A stretch of 64,000 bases of DNA from Euphorbia lathyris (Eukaryota > Streptophyta > Magnoliopsida > Malpighiales > Euphorbiaceae), in NCBI RefSeq assembly GCF_963576675.1, contig NC_088914.1:81900441-81964440 (forward strand), given 5' to 3'. The notes beneath the pieces were generated by a model, which ran no database searches, was not told the DNA's origin, and saw only the letters and a list, made by a program, of their open reading frames with translations. A program made the position numbers and the translations under genes. Positions 12,665 to 24,000 of this stretch are shown piece after piece. The number at the start of each line of letters is the position of its first letter. The stretch's first letter is position 1.

Positions 12665-13310
12665 GTGGATTACTATTTATCGCCCCTTTTGCCTGCTTAC
12701 CGCTCTCATTTGGACTTTTTTGCTATTTTTCACAATTTTGATAAAAAAAACTATAAATTCTCTCTCCAAAATCACGAACCCGGACAATAATAATTAAAAT
12801 TATGAAAATAATTGATATGTGACAATCCGAACCCCAAAAATAGATGATTATGAGTCGGAAACATTAAAATTTACATTTTTTTTCAAAAAAATTATGAACA
12901 TAATGCATATTTTCCGTGACGATTTTATATTTTTTCGTCATAAAAAATTAGAGAATTTTATATTTTTCGTCATAAAAAATTTAACGATTTAACATTTTCC
13001 GTCACTAAAAATATTAAATTTGTGCCTATGCCCAATTTTGGCCGAAGCGGGTGGCTGACCCGCCCAGCCAATGGTTTGGGAGGGTGAAACACCCGCCCAT
13101 CCAATGGCCCGGACGGGTGAAACACCTGCCCCTCCAATGGCTTGGGCGGATTCTACATCCGCTTACGCCATTGGATGAGCGGGTGAAACACCCGCCTAGG
13201 CCAAAATTTGCGTTTGTTTTTTAAAATTCAAATTTTGTTTTATTAAATGGGTAAAATTGTCTAAATATGGACGGTAAAAGCAAACAAGGGACGGTAAATA
13301 GCAACACCCA
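12665..13310. mobile_element. TIR element with GC-rich repetitive core
   Basis: The left end (GTGGATTACTATTTATCGCC followed by TTTTGCCTGCTTACCG) is matched in reverse complement by the right end (GGACGGTAAAAGCAAACAAG then GGACGGTAAATAGCAAC), about 50 bases with some mismatches. The core includes phrases like TTTTTCGTCATAAAAAATT and, at 13040-13200, an unusually GC-rich block of CGGGTGAAACACCCGCC and CCAATGG units in both orientations, unlike anything nearby. No gene. Confidence 0.65.
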
Positions 13311-14534
13311 TAATTAAAATTATAAAAATGCCTCTCTTTTTTAGTTTGTTTTCCAATCATTTTTTCAGAAACACTATCTGAATCTTTAGAGTGGAAAATT
13401 CGGGCATGATCTACTTTTGCTAGATAATACTGCTTACATCATCGGGACCTCTCTCTCGATCCAATCATATTCCCAAGTAAATTTCTTAAACAAATAAAAA
13501 ATATATATTTATATAATCTGTTAATTTGAAAAAAAAAAATTACACGATAGCTAAGATTAACTAATTATTTACAAGTGTCTCAAACTATTAAATAAATTTA
13601 TTTAAATATTAAATTTGGTGGTTATTTTTAAATCTGTTTTTTTTTCTACAACTGATTAACTGAAAATTTGATAAAAACAAAAATAAAGTTATGATATCTT
13701 ATATTTTAAGATTTAAAATCATATAATAATAAAATACATAAAATGATTTTCATAATTGTTAAAAATTAAAAACTGATTTTATATGTAATTTCTTCAAAAA
13801 AAAAAAAAAAATTCTAAATCTAACATTTTCTAATAGTATTTATTATTATTGAATATTTGATGGGTTTTTATAGGGATAATTTATAAATTATTATATAAAT
13901 TTATTGTTACATTTAAATATTTTATTTATTTATTTTTATATTTAGTGGATTAATGTATTATTTATACATATTAAATATTAGAAAACATGGTTTATATTCA
14001 GAATCAGCTCTAGGAGAGTTTCCCTGGGCCTGTGCCCAGGCCTCACAATTTGTGAGGCTTTATATTTCCAATAACTATTTGAGGCCCTGTTAGTCTTTTT
14101 ATATAGGATCAAATATATAAATATCATAATTAAATATAAAATTACAACTAAGTTATATCACCAAATTTAATTTTTAATATGTTGTTATTTTTTATATATT
14201 ATGATTTTACACCATAATTTAAAAATTATAGACTCAAATTCATAAATCATAAATTCTAAAAAATATATTTTAGATTTCTAATTTAGAAATTCTAATCCTT
14301 AAAATATATTAAAAGTACTGATTTTATTAGTTTGATATAATATAAAATTATGATTTGACATAGTTGTAAATATTTTTTGAAATATGAATTTCTGTGTAAT
14401 TTTCTCTTTTATATATTATTTAAACAAAATCTCCAACTAGCACTGTGCTGAACGGTTTAATTTATCAAAAGCTACAAGATTAATTTTCAGAATTAGTTTA
14501 AAAACTTTAGTCTATTGAAATTTTTTTTTTAAAA
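13311..14534. other. Gene-free AT-rich spacer
   Basis: Mostly A/T runs. A short GC-richer phrase near 14010-14100 (GGGCCTGTGCCCAGGCC) is palindromic and may be the remains of a small element, but I could not find its partner ends. Confidence 0.4.
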
Positions 14535-14546
14535 AACTAAACATTA

Positions 14547-15149
14547 ATTTTTTTTTTTTTGGTAAAAAAGCACACATCATATTATAGATACAAAAACATC
14601 AAGTACAACAAGAAAAGTAAGGAATAAAACCTTACATAAGAACAGGCTATGCCTATTACAAAATCCATAAAGGTAAAAAAACGACTACAACGAGCAAAAT
14701 AAACCATTAAAGGTACAAATAAAACAAATAATAGATGAAATATATATTTCTTCAAACACCAAATTTGCAGAAAAACACCTGTAATCCTATCTTCAGCATT
14801 TAAACTCTTCTGAATCTTCGGATCTAAGTCCTTTATTTTGCAATCACGTAGATGTAGTGATCTACGTATAAGATCTACCATTTCTGCTCTTGCTAAAACA
14901 GAAAAAAGTTGCCAATGAAAAGATAATAAACAACAGATGCAATTCAAGCGGAATAAGAGATTTGGTGAAATATATGGAATTCAACTATAATTTATTGAAC
15001 AAAGAAGAAGAAAAATAAAACAACAGAACGGTGTAAGGAGGAAAAAGGAAGACAATCTTCCTTCTCCCTCCTTAAATAGAAGATTACAACTTGAAAAGGA
15101 AGAAAAATCCAATCAATAATAAAAAGATTAATGGATGAAATTGACCATT
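14547..15149 (-). mobile_element. Retroposed insert with A-tail and 12-bp TSD
   Basis: Flanked by perfect direct repeats AACTAAACATTA at 14535-14546 and 15150-15161. A T-run at 14548-14560 is an A-tail when read on the minus strand, so the insert looks like a product of LINE-type target-primed reverse transcription. From its 5' end it reads a TATTTAAGG phrase, AG-rich leader sequence, an AATAAA, then an open stretch of about 120 codons (14582-14947) whose first part includes RAEMVDLIRRSLHLRDCKIK and which ends in hydrophobic sequence. I do not recognise the protein. It may be a short LINE/SINE or a retrocopy of a cellular or LTR-derived transcript. Confidence 0.55.
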
Positions 15150-15362
15150 AACTAAACATTATTAACTATTAGAGATAAAGGGCTAATTTAGTCCTAACGT
15201 TAAAAAAAATGCATATTTAGATATAACATACAAAAATATGCAAATTTAATCCAAATATTTTCAATCAAAATCAATTTTAGTCATATGTTATTAATTTTAT
15301 AATTATAATTTTTTTTTATCTTAATGGAGGGGACGAAACCCCGGAGCACAACAAAGAACAAG

Positions 15363-16455
15363 CTAAGTGATACTAGTCATCCTAAGAAGACAAGTACCAC
15401 AAATATCAGAAAATAAGATATCCAGGATTCCTGCAGGGGGCACCTCACACTCTTGAAGACCCATGGGTAAACTTCCTGCGTAATTCGCCATCCAGTCCGC
15501 GGCACGGTTACCTTCGCGGAAAACATGAACCAACCTAACCTCTTCCCAATCTTGTCTTAACAATCTTTGACACTCATCAATCAGCCAAAAGAACCTATGC
15601 CTATGATCCTTACCATTCTTCACAAAATCCACAACCACAAACGAGTCCATTTCGAATACAACTCTACGGAAATGTCTATCCCAAGCAAACTTCAACCCGA
15701 AGTACAGACCCCATAGCTCCGCAAGCACAGCACTACAAATACCTAAGTTAACGGCGAACCCTCCTACCCAAACTCCATCGTCATTTCGAGCAACGCCCCC
15801 TACAGCCGCCGGACCCGGGGCTCCCTTACAAGCGCCATCACTATTCACCTTGATCCAGCCCTTCGACGGGGGCTTCCAACCAACCATGACAGTCCTTCTA
15901 CTTCTATTTCTCATGCGCTGCTCATCTAAAAAGGCTTTCTGACATTCCCCAGCTTTACCATATACAAATTCCAGCTTATTTCGAAAAACAGCAATATCCG
16001 GATCGAACACCGCCGAGCATCTCCACCGCCACATCCACCAGATGGTGTAGACAAACACGGTACTCCAGCCCATGCCACACAAATTCCCCTTTTTACTGAG
16101 ACCAGCTAACAACCAAGAACTAAGATCAGCGCGAAAAAACTCAATCCAATCCGCAGCAGGTATCAAGATCCACCAAAGCCCCACAACCTCACTGCAGACC
16201 CTTAAAACGTGCAATAATGACTCCGACGAACCACACGCTAAGCACACATCAGACTCGCTCAGATGTCTCACCATCCGAACTGCATTAACCAAAACAGCTT
16301 CATACATCAGTAACCAAATAAAGTATTTCAATCTCTCCGGGATTTGCAATTTCCAAATCATCTTCCAATTCTTAGTTTGCATCAAATCCCTCCCCTGGAC
16401 TTGGGTTAAACTAAATGCAGATTTGACGCTAAACATACCTGAACTAGTGAGCCGC
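15363..16455 (-). pseudogene. LINE A ORF2, zinc-finger and RNase H end
   Basis: An open stretch of about 357 codons encodes the C-terminal part of a plant L1 ORF2. First comes the zf-RVT region (WKLQIPERLKYFIWLL, then CLACGSSESLLHVLRVC), then a linker, then RNase H (VNSDGACKG, AELWGLYFGL, EMDS, VHVFREGNRAADWMAN) with the acidic residues D, E, D and the final D present. The protein ends at the stop near 15363. It is cut off upstream by the 16456-17984 insertion, after which the same ORF resumes at 18069. So this domain pair is intact but cannot be made as one protein. Confidence 0.9.
16371..16455. repeat. 85-bp direct repeat, left copy
   Basis: Identical by eye over 85 bases to 17985-18069. 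Both copies are LINE A ORF2 sequence. They flank the 1.53-kb segment between them. Confidence 0.95.
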
Positions 16456-17984
16456 TGATAGGGGTCAAAAACCCCTATCTTTGGGTACGGTTTTAGGACA
16501 GGTTTTAGCGTTATTTAGTTAATAAGCGAGCATTTCTCGCATTTAAATGCTTTTGTGTGAGTTAGTTAGGAATTGGAAATGTTTTATTTACTTTTCGTTG
16601 TTTAGGCTCATTTTATGACCAATTTAGGCAATTACGACCAAAATAGCATGCATAGTATAATTCCGTTATCTTTTGTAGCTAATTGATCCGTCAAAAGTCA
16701 CACCAAACGAATCGTTTGCTCAAAATAAGCGATTGGCGGGTCAATTTAGCCTTTGGACTAATGTTATCTGGAGTTTTGTGCATGCGCAGGGATAAATTCG
16801 AGCGAAGAACACGTTGATTGGCGTTCGGCAACCGCACGGGGGCGCATCGGGCTAGACTGCTCAACGAACTGGCCCTCAGAGGCCTGCTCGCCGAGCAGGC
16901 TATGCCTGCTCGCCGCGAGCAGTGCCTGCTCGCTGAGCAGACCTGCGGGAATTGGTCAAAAAGACCAATTCCGCCCCCACGATGCCACGATGGACCCCAC
17001 GACTTCCTACCTGCATAAGGACACAAAATAGGTCAAAAAAAGGGCCCGAGCCACGCCTATAAATAGGATTTTTCCAATGTAAATTAGCATCTTTTATCTT
17101 TTGTAATTTTCTTAGCTTTTCATCTTGAGAAATCCTCTCCACCTCCTCCATATCCTTCAAACCTCCATTGAAGACACTTCCGAAGCTCCGCTCACCGAGG
17201 ATTGCTCAAGCTCCATCCTTAAGTCCTAGGAAGACGCCTGCATTGGTAGACAGGTTCCCTGAAAGGGATTTTTCTTCTTTTACATTCTGTCTAGCCTCTG
17301 ATACATGTTATGAATCCTAGGCTCATTGTAACTTCGTGACAATACTTTTCATCTTTGATATATATTATAGTTTTGTTCCTTCAATTGTTTTAATGCTTTA
17401 ATCTTTGTCTTACGCTTTGTCTGATTGGTTTAACTCATTCGATAATCCCAAAATTAAGTTGCCACATATTGCGAGCTGAATCTGACCTAGTCAGTGCCTA
17501 TAGGATTGACGACCCTATAGAAGATTAAGCCCAAATTGCTGAGCCTTAGAGCTAGTTTCGGCCTTACAAGGGAATCACGAACTAGGGACTTTAGGAGGAT
17601 AGGTCGGGTTAATCGCCTCGGACACAAGTGACTTAGATTTTAATTCAATTGCTTAAACAATCTATTTTCATTATCATCGTATCCCTTCACGTTCCTTCGG
17701 ATAATTGCATTGGTAAAAGATCACTTAGGAGTAGTTTAACTTAATTAGGAGTAGTTTAACTTAATTAGACGTAGAATAACCTAGTTAGAATCAGATAACT
17801 TAGCTAGGAGTAGTATAATTCAACCTAGGAGTAGATTAACTTAAGAAAAACCAACTCAAACCCCCCCAAGCCTAGATAACACCTGAAACCAAGTAACTCG
17901 ATACTTGCAGAAATAAATCCTGTGGACGATAACCTGGACTTTTCCAGAAATTTATTACTTGATAACGACGGGGTACACTTATCC
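16456..17984 (+). mobile_element. LTR-like insertion in LINE A (probable solo LTR)
   Basis: The 1529-base segment starts TGATAGGGGTCAAAAACCCC, forming a 9-bp hairpin right at its edge. It has a TATAAATA at 17058-17065 in a GC-richer neighbourhood, then leader-like sequence, and no open frame of note. A near-perfect hairpin GCCTGCTCGCCGAGCAGGC lies at 16882-16900. These are features of an LTR of a gypsy-type element, and no internal region is present. A normal LTR would end in CA and have a 5-bp target duplication; here the right end reads GGGGTACACTTATCC and the flanks are an 85-bp duplication. Identity as a solo LTR is therefore inference. Confidence 0.6.
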
Positions 17985-18069
17985 CTTAGTTTGCATCAAA
18001 TCCCTCCCCTGGACTTGGGTTAAACTAAATGCAGATTTGACGCTAAACATACCTGAACTAGTGAGCCGC
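17985..18069. repeat. 85-bp direct repeat, right copy
   Basis: Perfect copy of 16371-16455. LINE A coding sequence continues directly beyond it to 18186. Confidence 0.95.
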
Positions 18070-18186
18070 CACGTCCAGGAATCTTACTGCTCGTCGCTAG
18101 GAAAAACGACCATTGATGCCAGATGAAACAAAGTAGAGCTCGGAATCAAACCATGAAGCATCTCCCAATCCCAGCCGCCTTCCCTC
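18070..18186 (-). pseudogene. LINE A ORF2 segment between insertions
   Basis: About 117 bases of LINE A ORF2 (minus strand, reading REGGWDWEMLHG and onward to a SWTWRLTSSG phrase) left between the solo LTR and the 85-bp repeat. It joins 30141 upwards and 16455 downwards in the ancestral frame, with one stop visible. Confidence 0.85.
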
Positions 18187-18930
18187 TGAAGGAAATTAAG
18201 GCTAAGGTATAGCAGCGGAAATATAAAAATTTTAGCCTAATTCCTTTTAACCATAGGACCCGTTAATCGTTATTTCATATAAAGAGGGATAAGAAGAAAT
18301 ACCTTTCGATGATCAATCTACCGTTGCAAACGAAGTGCCCACAACTTCAAAGGAGATGTAAACTGTTTACCAATCTTCCCCTATCCGAAGACCTTCCAGA
18401 CCTCCGAACGACAATCCCTTCGGTGGAAACGTGGAAGAATATGTCTAGAAGCTACTGTCCAAAAATCGCGACGATCCGACGGTTCAATCTCCGGAAATAC
18501 TCGAAATAGTGAACTGCCCTGATGTAGGCGAAGAAAAACGAATTTCTCCCTTTTGATTGTTTTTCCTTCTTTCGTGAACACGGTGAGATTAAGTTAGAAT
18601 CAACCCTTATGAGATGCAACCAAAATAGATTGCCTCTAATAAACCAACACAAGATCAAAGAGAAAGAGGGATGAATAAGATTGATGACCCGCGAAGCCAA
18701 ACCGGGTCGAATTCATTACACGGGCCCAGCCCATACTTAGACCCATGGTCTAAGATCGGATGGGACCCGAATAGAGGAAGCGGGTGAAGTGAGTAACCGC
18801 CCCGAATTCCTAAATGGAGCATCAAAACTCCCACTCAGAACAAACAATACCACGTTTGTTGCCACGAAAGCCACGAAAGGGGCATGGCCTAAAAAGGAGT
18901 AACCGCCCTCGGAACGTGGCCTGGAAGGAG

Positions 18931-18951
18931 TAACCGCCCTCGGCGGTTACT
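18931..18951. promoter_or_regulatory. Palindrome just upstream of the LTR TATA box
   Basis: GTAACCGCC and its exact reverse complement GGCGGTTAC are separated by three bases and sit 11 bases before TATAAAAA at 18962. The half-site GTAACCGCC also occurs twice more as GAGTAACCGCCC units upstream. It is kept in all four LTRs of the window; the one change in it falls in the loop. A protein-binding role (it contains a CGGTTA, MYB-type core) is inference. Confidence 0.5.
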
Positions 18952-18961
18952 TAAGAGCACT

Positions 18962-18969
18962 TATAAAAA
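18962..18969 (+). promoter_or_regulatory. TATA box in the Tat LTR
   Basis: TATAAAAA, 280 bases into the 471-bp LTR. The same offset holds in element 2 (33797-33804). Likely start of the element's genomic RNA. Confidence 0.6.
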
Positions 18970-19153
18970 GCCATAAGGCCAAGGGGGAGAGGTACGTTCA
19001 TATTTTTTTTCCCACAATACTATTGTCAATTTACCAACCCTCCTACAAAAACTGACTTGATCGTCGGAGAGTTTTCCCGGAGATCTTGTCTCCGGTTCTG
19101 TTTTGTAGGTAACTACGGTGGAGATCATCTAATCGGATCCAGCAAGTTATTAT

Positions 19154-19170
19154 TGGTGCGGTGAAGGTGG
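19154..19170 (+). other. Candidate primer binding site, Tat element 1
   Basis: TGGTGCGGTGAAGGTGG begins one base after the 5' LTR, the place where reverse transcription is primed by a tRNA. The same sequence follows the 5' LTR of element 2. The matching tRNA was not identified. Confidence 0.55.
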
Positions 19171-19210
19171 ACCTTTTTTACCAACATTTGGTTAAAGGTA
19201 CACAAAGAAC

Positions 19211-21000
19211 ATGTCAGAACCATCACGAACGACCGGCATTACAACCAGGTCAACTAGTATGAACTCAATGGGTCCACGGATTGCGAATTCGCAGCCTGCG
19301 AGTGCGCAACCTGTGGTGCCAAGCTCGTCGAGCCCTTCGGTACAATTGAGTCCCTTATTGGAAGTCCAAGTGCAAAATGAGATGGAGATTTCCAATAGCG
19401 ATTTCGTGCAAATGGCAGGACAAGTCTTGGCTTCAAATATGAGCCAAGCGGCGGGGGATCGAATGATTAGTTTGTTAACTGCAATCGCTGATCACAATAC
19501 CGCCGCGGCGGCTGCTCCTCAACAACCTGTTGTCATCTCCACACAACCATCGACAAATGTCGCCATATCTGCGCTTCCGCAGCCATCTCGAGAGCTAAAT
19601 CAGACAGGTCAGAGTAGCCGCATAAACCCATGCAGCCACCCAAGCAATTACTCGTATCACGATCCTAGTGTGACGGTCCATCCAACCTGGCAAACATCCC
19701 AACCGACATCGGGAATGCTGGGAATCCGTCCACTACAACACGCGGAGCCCTTGGTTCACGGGCATTCAGAGTTAATGACGTCTGGGGCGAATACGTCTGG
19801 GCAGGAGCACACTTGAAACTTTGATCCTATAACCGGACGGCGACTAGAACCACGGCGAGTACAAATCTCAACACCAATTGGCGGGTGGATGCCACCCAGA
19901 GTTCACCAGCAGCGGATGGAGGAGGTTCGGCGAGTACCCCATCTTGAGTTGGAAGATCAACTACAGAACATGATGGAGCGAATGGGGTAAACGCCTAGGG
20001 CGAGAACAGAGGTGCAGAGTGATTCGCCTTTTGCTCCGTCGTTGCGGGAATTTATACCAGATCACAGGATAAAGGCGCCGGCGATACCTAAATACTATGA
20101 GGATCCAAATTCTGATCCTGAGGCTCATGTCAGGAACTACAGAGAATTAATGGATGTTGCAGGAGCGAGTGAAAGCATAATTTGCAGATTATTCTCGACC
20201 ACTTTAGGTGGAGCGGCATCCAATTGGTTTCGGTCTTTACCTGCTGAATCTATTCACAACTGGAACCAATACAGTCGTGATTTCTGTGCAAAGTTCGTAG
20301 GCTGTAAAGCAGCGGATGTGACGGATAGGCAGCTGAAGGAGATCAAACAGAGGAACTATAATTCCCTAAGGGAATTTGTTGTCGCATTCAACGATATTCT
20401 GGTGCGGTTGCAGAACCCGGATATCGTGAGCATCCGCAACATCATGGCGGATGGAACCACAGATTGGAGCATGCGGGAGGAAATCATCCACAACAAGCCG
20501 CGCACAGTGGCCGAACTCATGAAGATAGCAAAGGAATTCATGGAAGTGGACGATGTCAACAGAGAACATAGAGCTCAAACCCGGCGAGAAAGAGATGCTG
20601 CTAGATCCACTTCGGACAATCGGTGCCAAGCCCAGCCCAAGGGTAATTTTGTTCGCAGAGGCGAACGCTCCTTTCAAGGGGGAGGATATCAAACACCATT
20701 GAATACGACTCGCCAGGAGGTATTACTTTGGATCGAAAAGAACCCCCTGAAGAAGGATGTGCGGTTCCCCGAGGCGAAAGGCAGAACTAGTTTGGGGCAA
20801 TATCCTAACAAATATTGCAGGTTCCACAGATTGAACGGCCATGACACGAACGATTGCTATGAATTGAAAAAGGAGATTGAAAGGCTGATCGAAAGGGGCA
20901 AACTGAGTCAATTCGTAAGAAAAGTGACGAGTGACGAGAAAGCAACGCTCCCGTATGAGGTGGATGCAAGGCCAGAAAAGAAGCAGAAAAAAGGGGTGAT
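19211..21000 (+). pseudogene. gag: Tat element 1 gag (broken)
   Basis: Structural protein of the retrotransposon particle. The frame opens at 19211 (MSEPSRTTG) with a Ser/Gln/Pro-rich leader, then a retrotransposon-gag core beginning around 20012 (FAPSLREFIPDHRIKAPAIP, then FRSLPAESIHNW), a basic Arg-rich region near 20560-20650, and a Tat-style zinc knuckle near 20810-20880 (YCRFHRLNGHDTNDCYEL). Two stops break the first part: TGA at 19814-19816, where element 2 has TGG (Trp), and TAA at 19987-19989, where element 2 has TAC (Tyr). Past these the frame stays open into protease. Compared with element 2, this copy keeps 251 bases (20549-20799) that the other has lost. Confidence 0.88.
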
Positions 21001-24000
21001 AAACGTGATAGCAGGCGGGATCTATGAGCCTCCAACAAAAAGGGCTCGCCATGAACAGCGAAAAAGCAACACACATAGGGGGGATGCCCTCAATTACTCA
21101 TTTGCCCGAATCACGGAGCCACATGCGGATGCTTTGGTGATTACGATGGCTGTAGAAGGATGGGACGTCAAGCGGGTCCTTATTGATACTGGCAGTTCTT
21201 ATAATGTTATTACTCGGACTACATTCAACAAGTTGGGAATTAATGACGAGCGAGTGGAACATACATTCATGGATGTAACTGGTTTTGGAGGTCAATCGTC
21301 TCAAACAAGTGGACAGGTGGTGCTGGAGGTAGAAATGGGTGATAAGAATCTAAAATGGCGAGGTGATCTAGAATTCGCAATTATTGATATCCCATTGGCC
21401 TACAACATAATTCTGGGGCGTCCGTTCCTATCAGAAACGGAATCGCTCATCTCAATGAAGCATTTGACATTGCATTTGCCAACGCACCAAGGGCGAGTCA
21501 TAGTTGAAGGTGATCAACTTGTATCTCAACAGGCCTATACATTGTCTCTTGAACCAAAACCAGATGAAGAGGATAAAGTCGATGAGAAGCCGCCGGCGGA
21601 AGCATTGGGGGAAACGGAACTATTCGCCATCTCAAATGACAAGAACGTGCGAATAGCGGCTGGACTCCAAGAAGAAACGAAGAAAGCCATTACCGAGGTG
21701 TTGATCCAATGCGAGTCGGCATTCGCCGCTCCGAATGAAGTGCTGAAAGGAATAAGCCCAGACATAGCAACCCATCATTTGAATGTGGGCAAAGGTGCAA
21801 CCCCAGTGCAACAGAAAAAGAGAGGACACGCTCCAGAGCGATAGAAGGCGATTGAAAAAGCTGTGGCGGATTTGCTAAATTCGGATGCAATTCGAGAAGT
21901 CACCTATCCGGAGTGGATAGCCAATGTGGTGCTAGTCAAAAAGCCAAATGGAACGTACAGAATGTGTGTCGACTTCAAGGATCTGAATAAAGCTTGTCCG
22001 AAGGATATGTATCCGCTGTCTAACATTGATATATTGGTAGATGGAACTGCAGGATTTGAGGCTTTATCGTTCACCGACGTGAAATCCAGTTACCACTAGA
22101 TACCCATGGAGAAGGCGGATGAAATCAAAACATCATTCATAACTCATCAGGCGACTTATTGCTTCAAGGTGATGCCCTTTGGATTGAAAAACGCGGGAGC
22201 AACATACCAGAGGATGATGAACAAGATATTTTCAGACAAGTCAGGCGAGAACTTCTCGATCTACGTAGATGACATGATCATTAAAAGCAAGAAGATGCAA
22301 GACCACCCGCAGGATATCAAAGAAATCCTGGAAGTGCTGATCAAATATGGCCTCAGGTTGAACCCAGAAAAATGCACGTTCGGAGCAAGGGCAGGAAAAT
22401 TCCTGGGTTTCATTGTTAGCGGCAAAGGAGTTGAGGCGAATCCTGAGAAGGTTAAAGCAGTGATGGAGATGAAAACACCGAGGAACGTAAGAGAAGTACA
22501 GAGACTGAATGGGCGATTGGTGGCATTAGGGCGATTCATATCATGCTCAGCTAGAAGATGTCTACCTTTCTACAATGCCATCAAAAAATCTAAGTCCTTT
22601 GAATGGACGTCGGATTGTCAAGATGCATTTGAGGGTATAAAACGATTACTATGTTATCCGCCCTTAATGAGCAGGTCGGAGGATGGAGAAGATTTATTTC
22701 TTTATGTATCCGTCACCAGTATGGCGATATGCACTGTGATGGTGCGAGAAGAAGAAGGGCAACAATATCCAGTGTACTATGTGAGCAAAGTCTTGAAGGA
22801 TGCAGAACTCCGGTATTCGAAGTTGGACAAAATGGCCCTCGCGGTGATAACCACGGCGGCTAGATTAAAACCATACTTTCAGGCGCATACTATCATTGTG
22901 AGAACTGGCATTCCAATGCGAAAGGTACTGCAGAAACCTGACGCATCCGGCCGATTGATGGAATGATCAATTCGCCTGGGAGAATTCGATATTCGCTATG
23001 AAGGAAGACCAGCGCTAAAGAGTCAAGTACTCGCCGATTTCATGAATGAATTCACGTGGGATGATGACGAATGTCCAAAGGCACAAAAAGAAGAGTGGAG
23101 CATGTTCACAGATGGGGCATTATCCACAGATGGAGCTGGACTGGGAGTCGTCATTAAAGGCCCGGAGGTTATTCGCCTGTACTATGCGGCAAAGTTAACT
23201 TTCAAAACTACCAATAACGCCGCGGAGTATGAAGCGATGATATGCGGATTGAAGTTGCTCAATGAACTCACCCTAGAAAGAGTGGTAATCTACAGCGATT
23301 CCAAACTCATGATAAATCAGATCACAAAAAATTATCTGGTGAAACAGGAGGATCTAGTAAAATACCATCAGGTGGTCGGTAGATTGACACAAGAGTTAAC
23401 ACACAAGGGAGTCGTTTGGGAGATGGTGCATGTTCCGCGAGGCCAAAACGCAAAGGCTGACGAATTGGCAAAAGCAGCGGCAAGTAGAGAACCATGGAGT
23501 CAAAAAGCATGCAATTTGGAAATAAAATCGGCACCAGCATTCGAAGTCGATCAGATTATGGTCATCGAAGAGCTGGAAGACGATGAAGATTGGCGGTTGC
23601 CTATCCGCCAATATCTGGAACAGGGAGATTGGCCGGTTGATAAAAGCTTAACCAGAAAGCTAATTGGACAGTCAGCTAGATACTCAATTCGAGATGGAAC
23701 TTTGTATCGGAAATCGTATACATGTCCATGGTTGAAATGCATTAGCCGCAATGAAGGAGACTACGTGCTGCGAGAACTACATGAAGGAATTTGTGGCGCG
23801 CATGAAGCTTCGGCGGCGTTGGCAAGAAAGGTCAAGTTGATGGGATATTACTGGCCCAAGGTGGTGGAGGATTCCTAGAAGATGGTCGCGGAATGTCACA
23901 AATGTCAAATCCATGCGAATGAAAAGCATGTTCCCGGAGCCGAACAAATCACTATAATGACGGCATGGCCATTCGCAACATGGGGAATCGATATTGTGGG

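Larger units (their letters stand above)
18682..19152 (+). repeat. 5' LTR of Tat element 1
   Basis: 471 bases, TG start and TA end. A TATAAAAA box lies at 18962-18969. Paired with 28088-28558. Confidence 0.95.
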
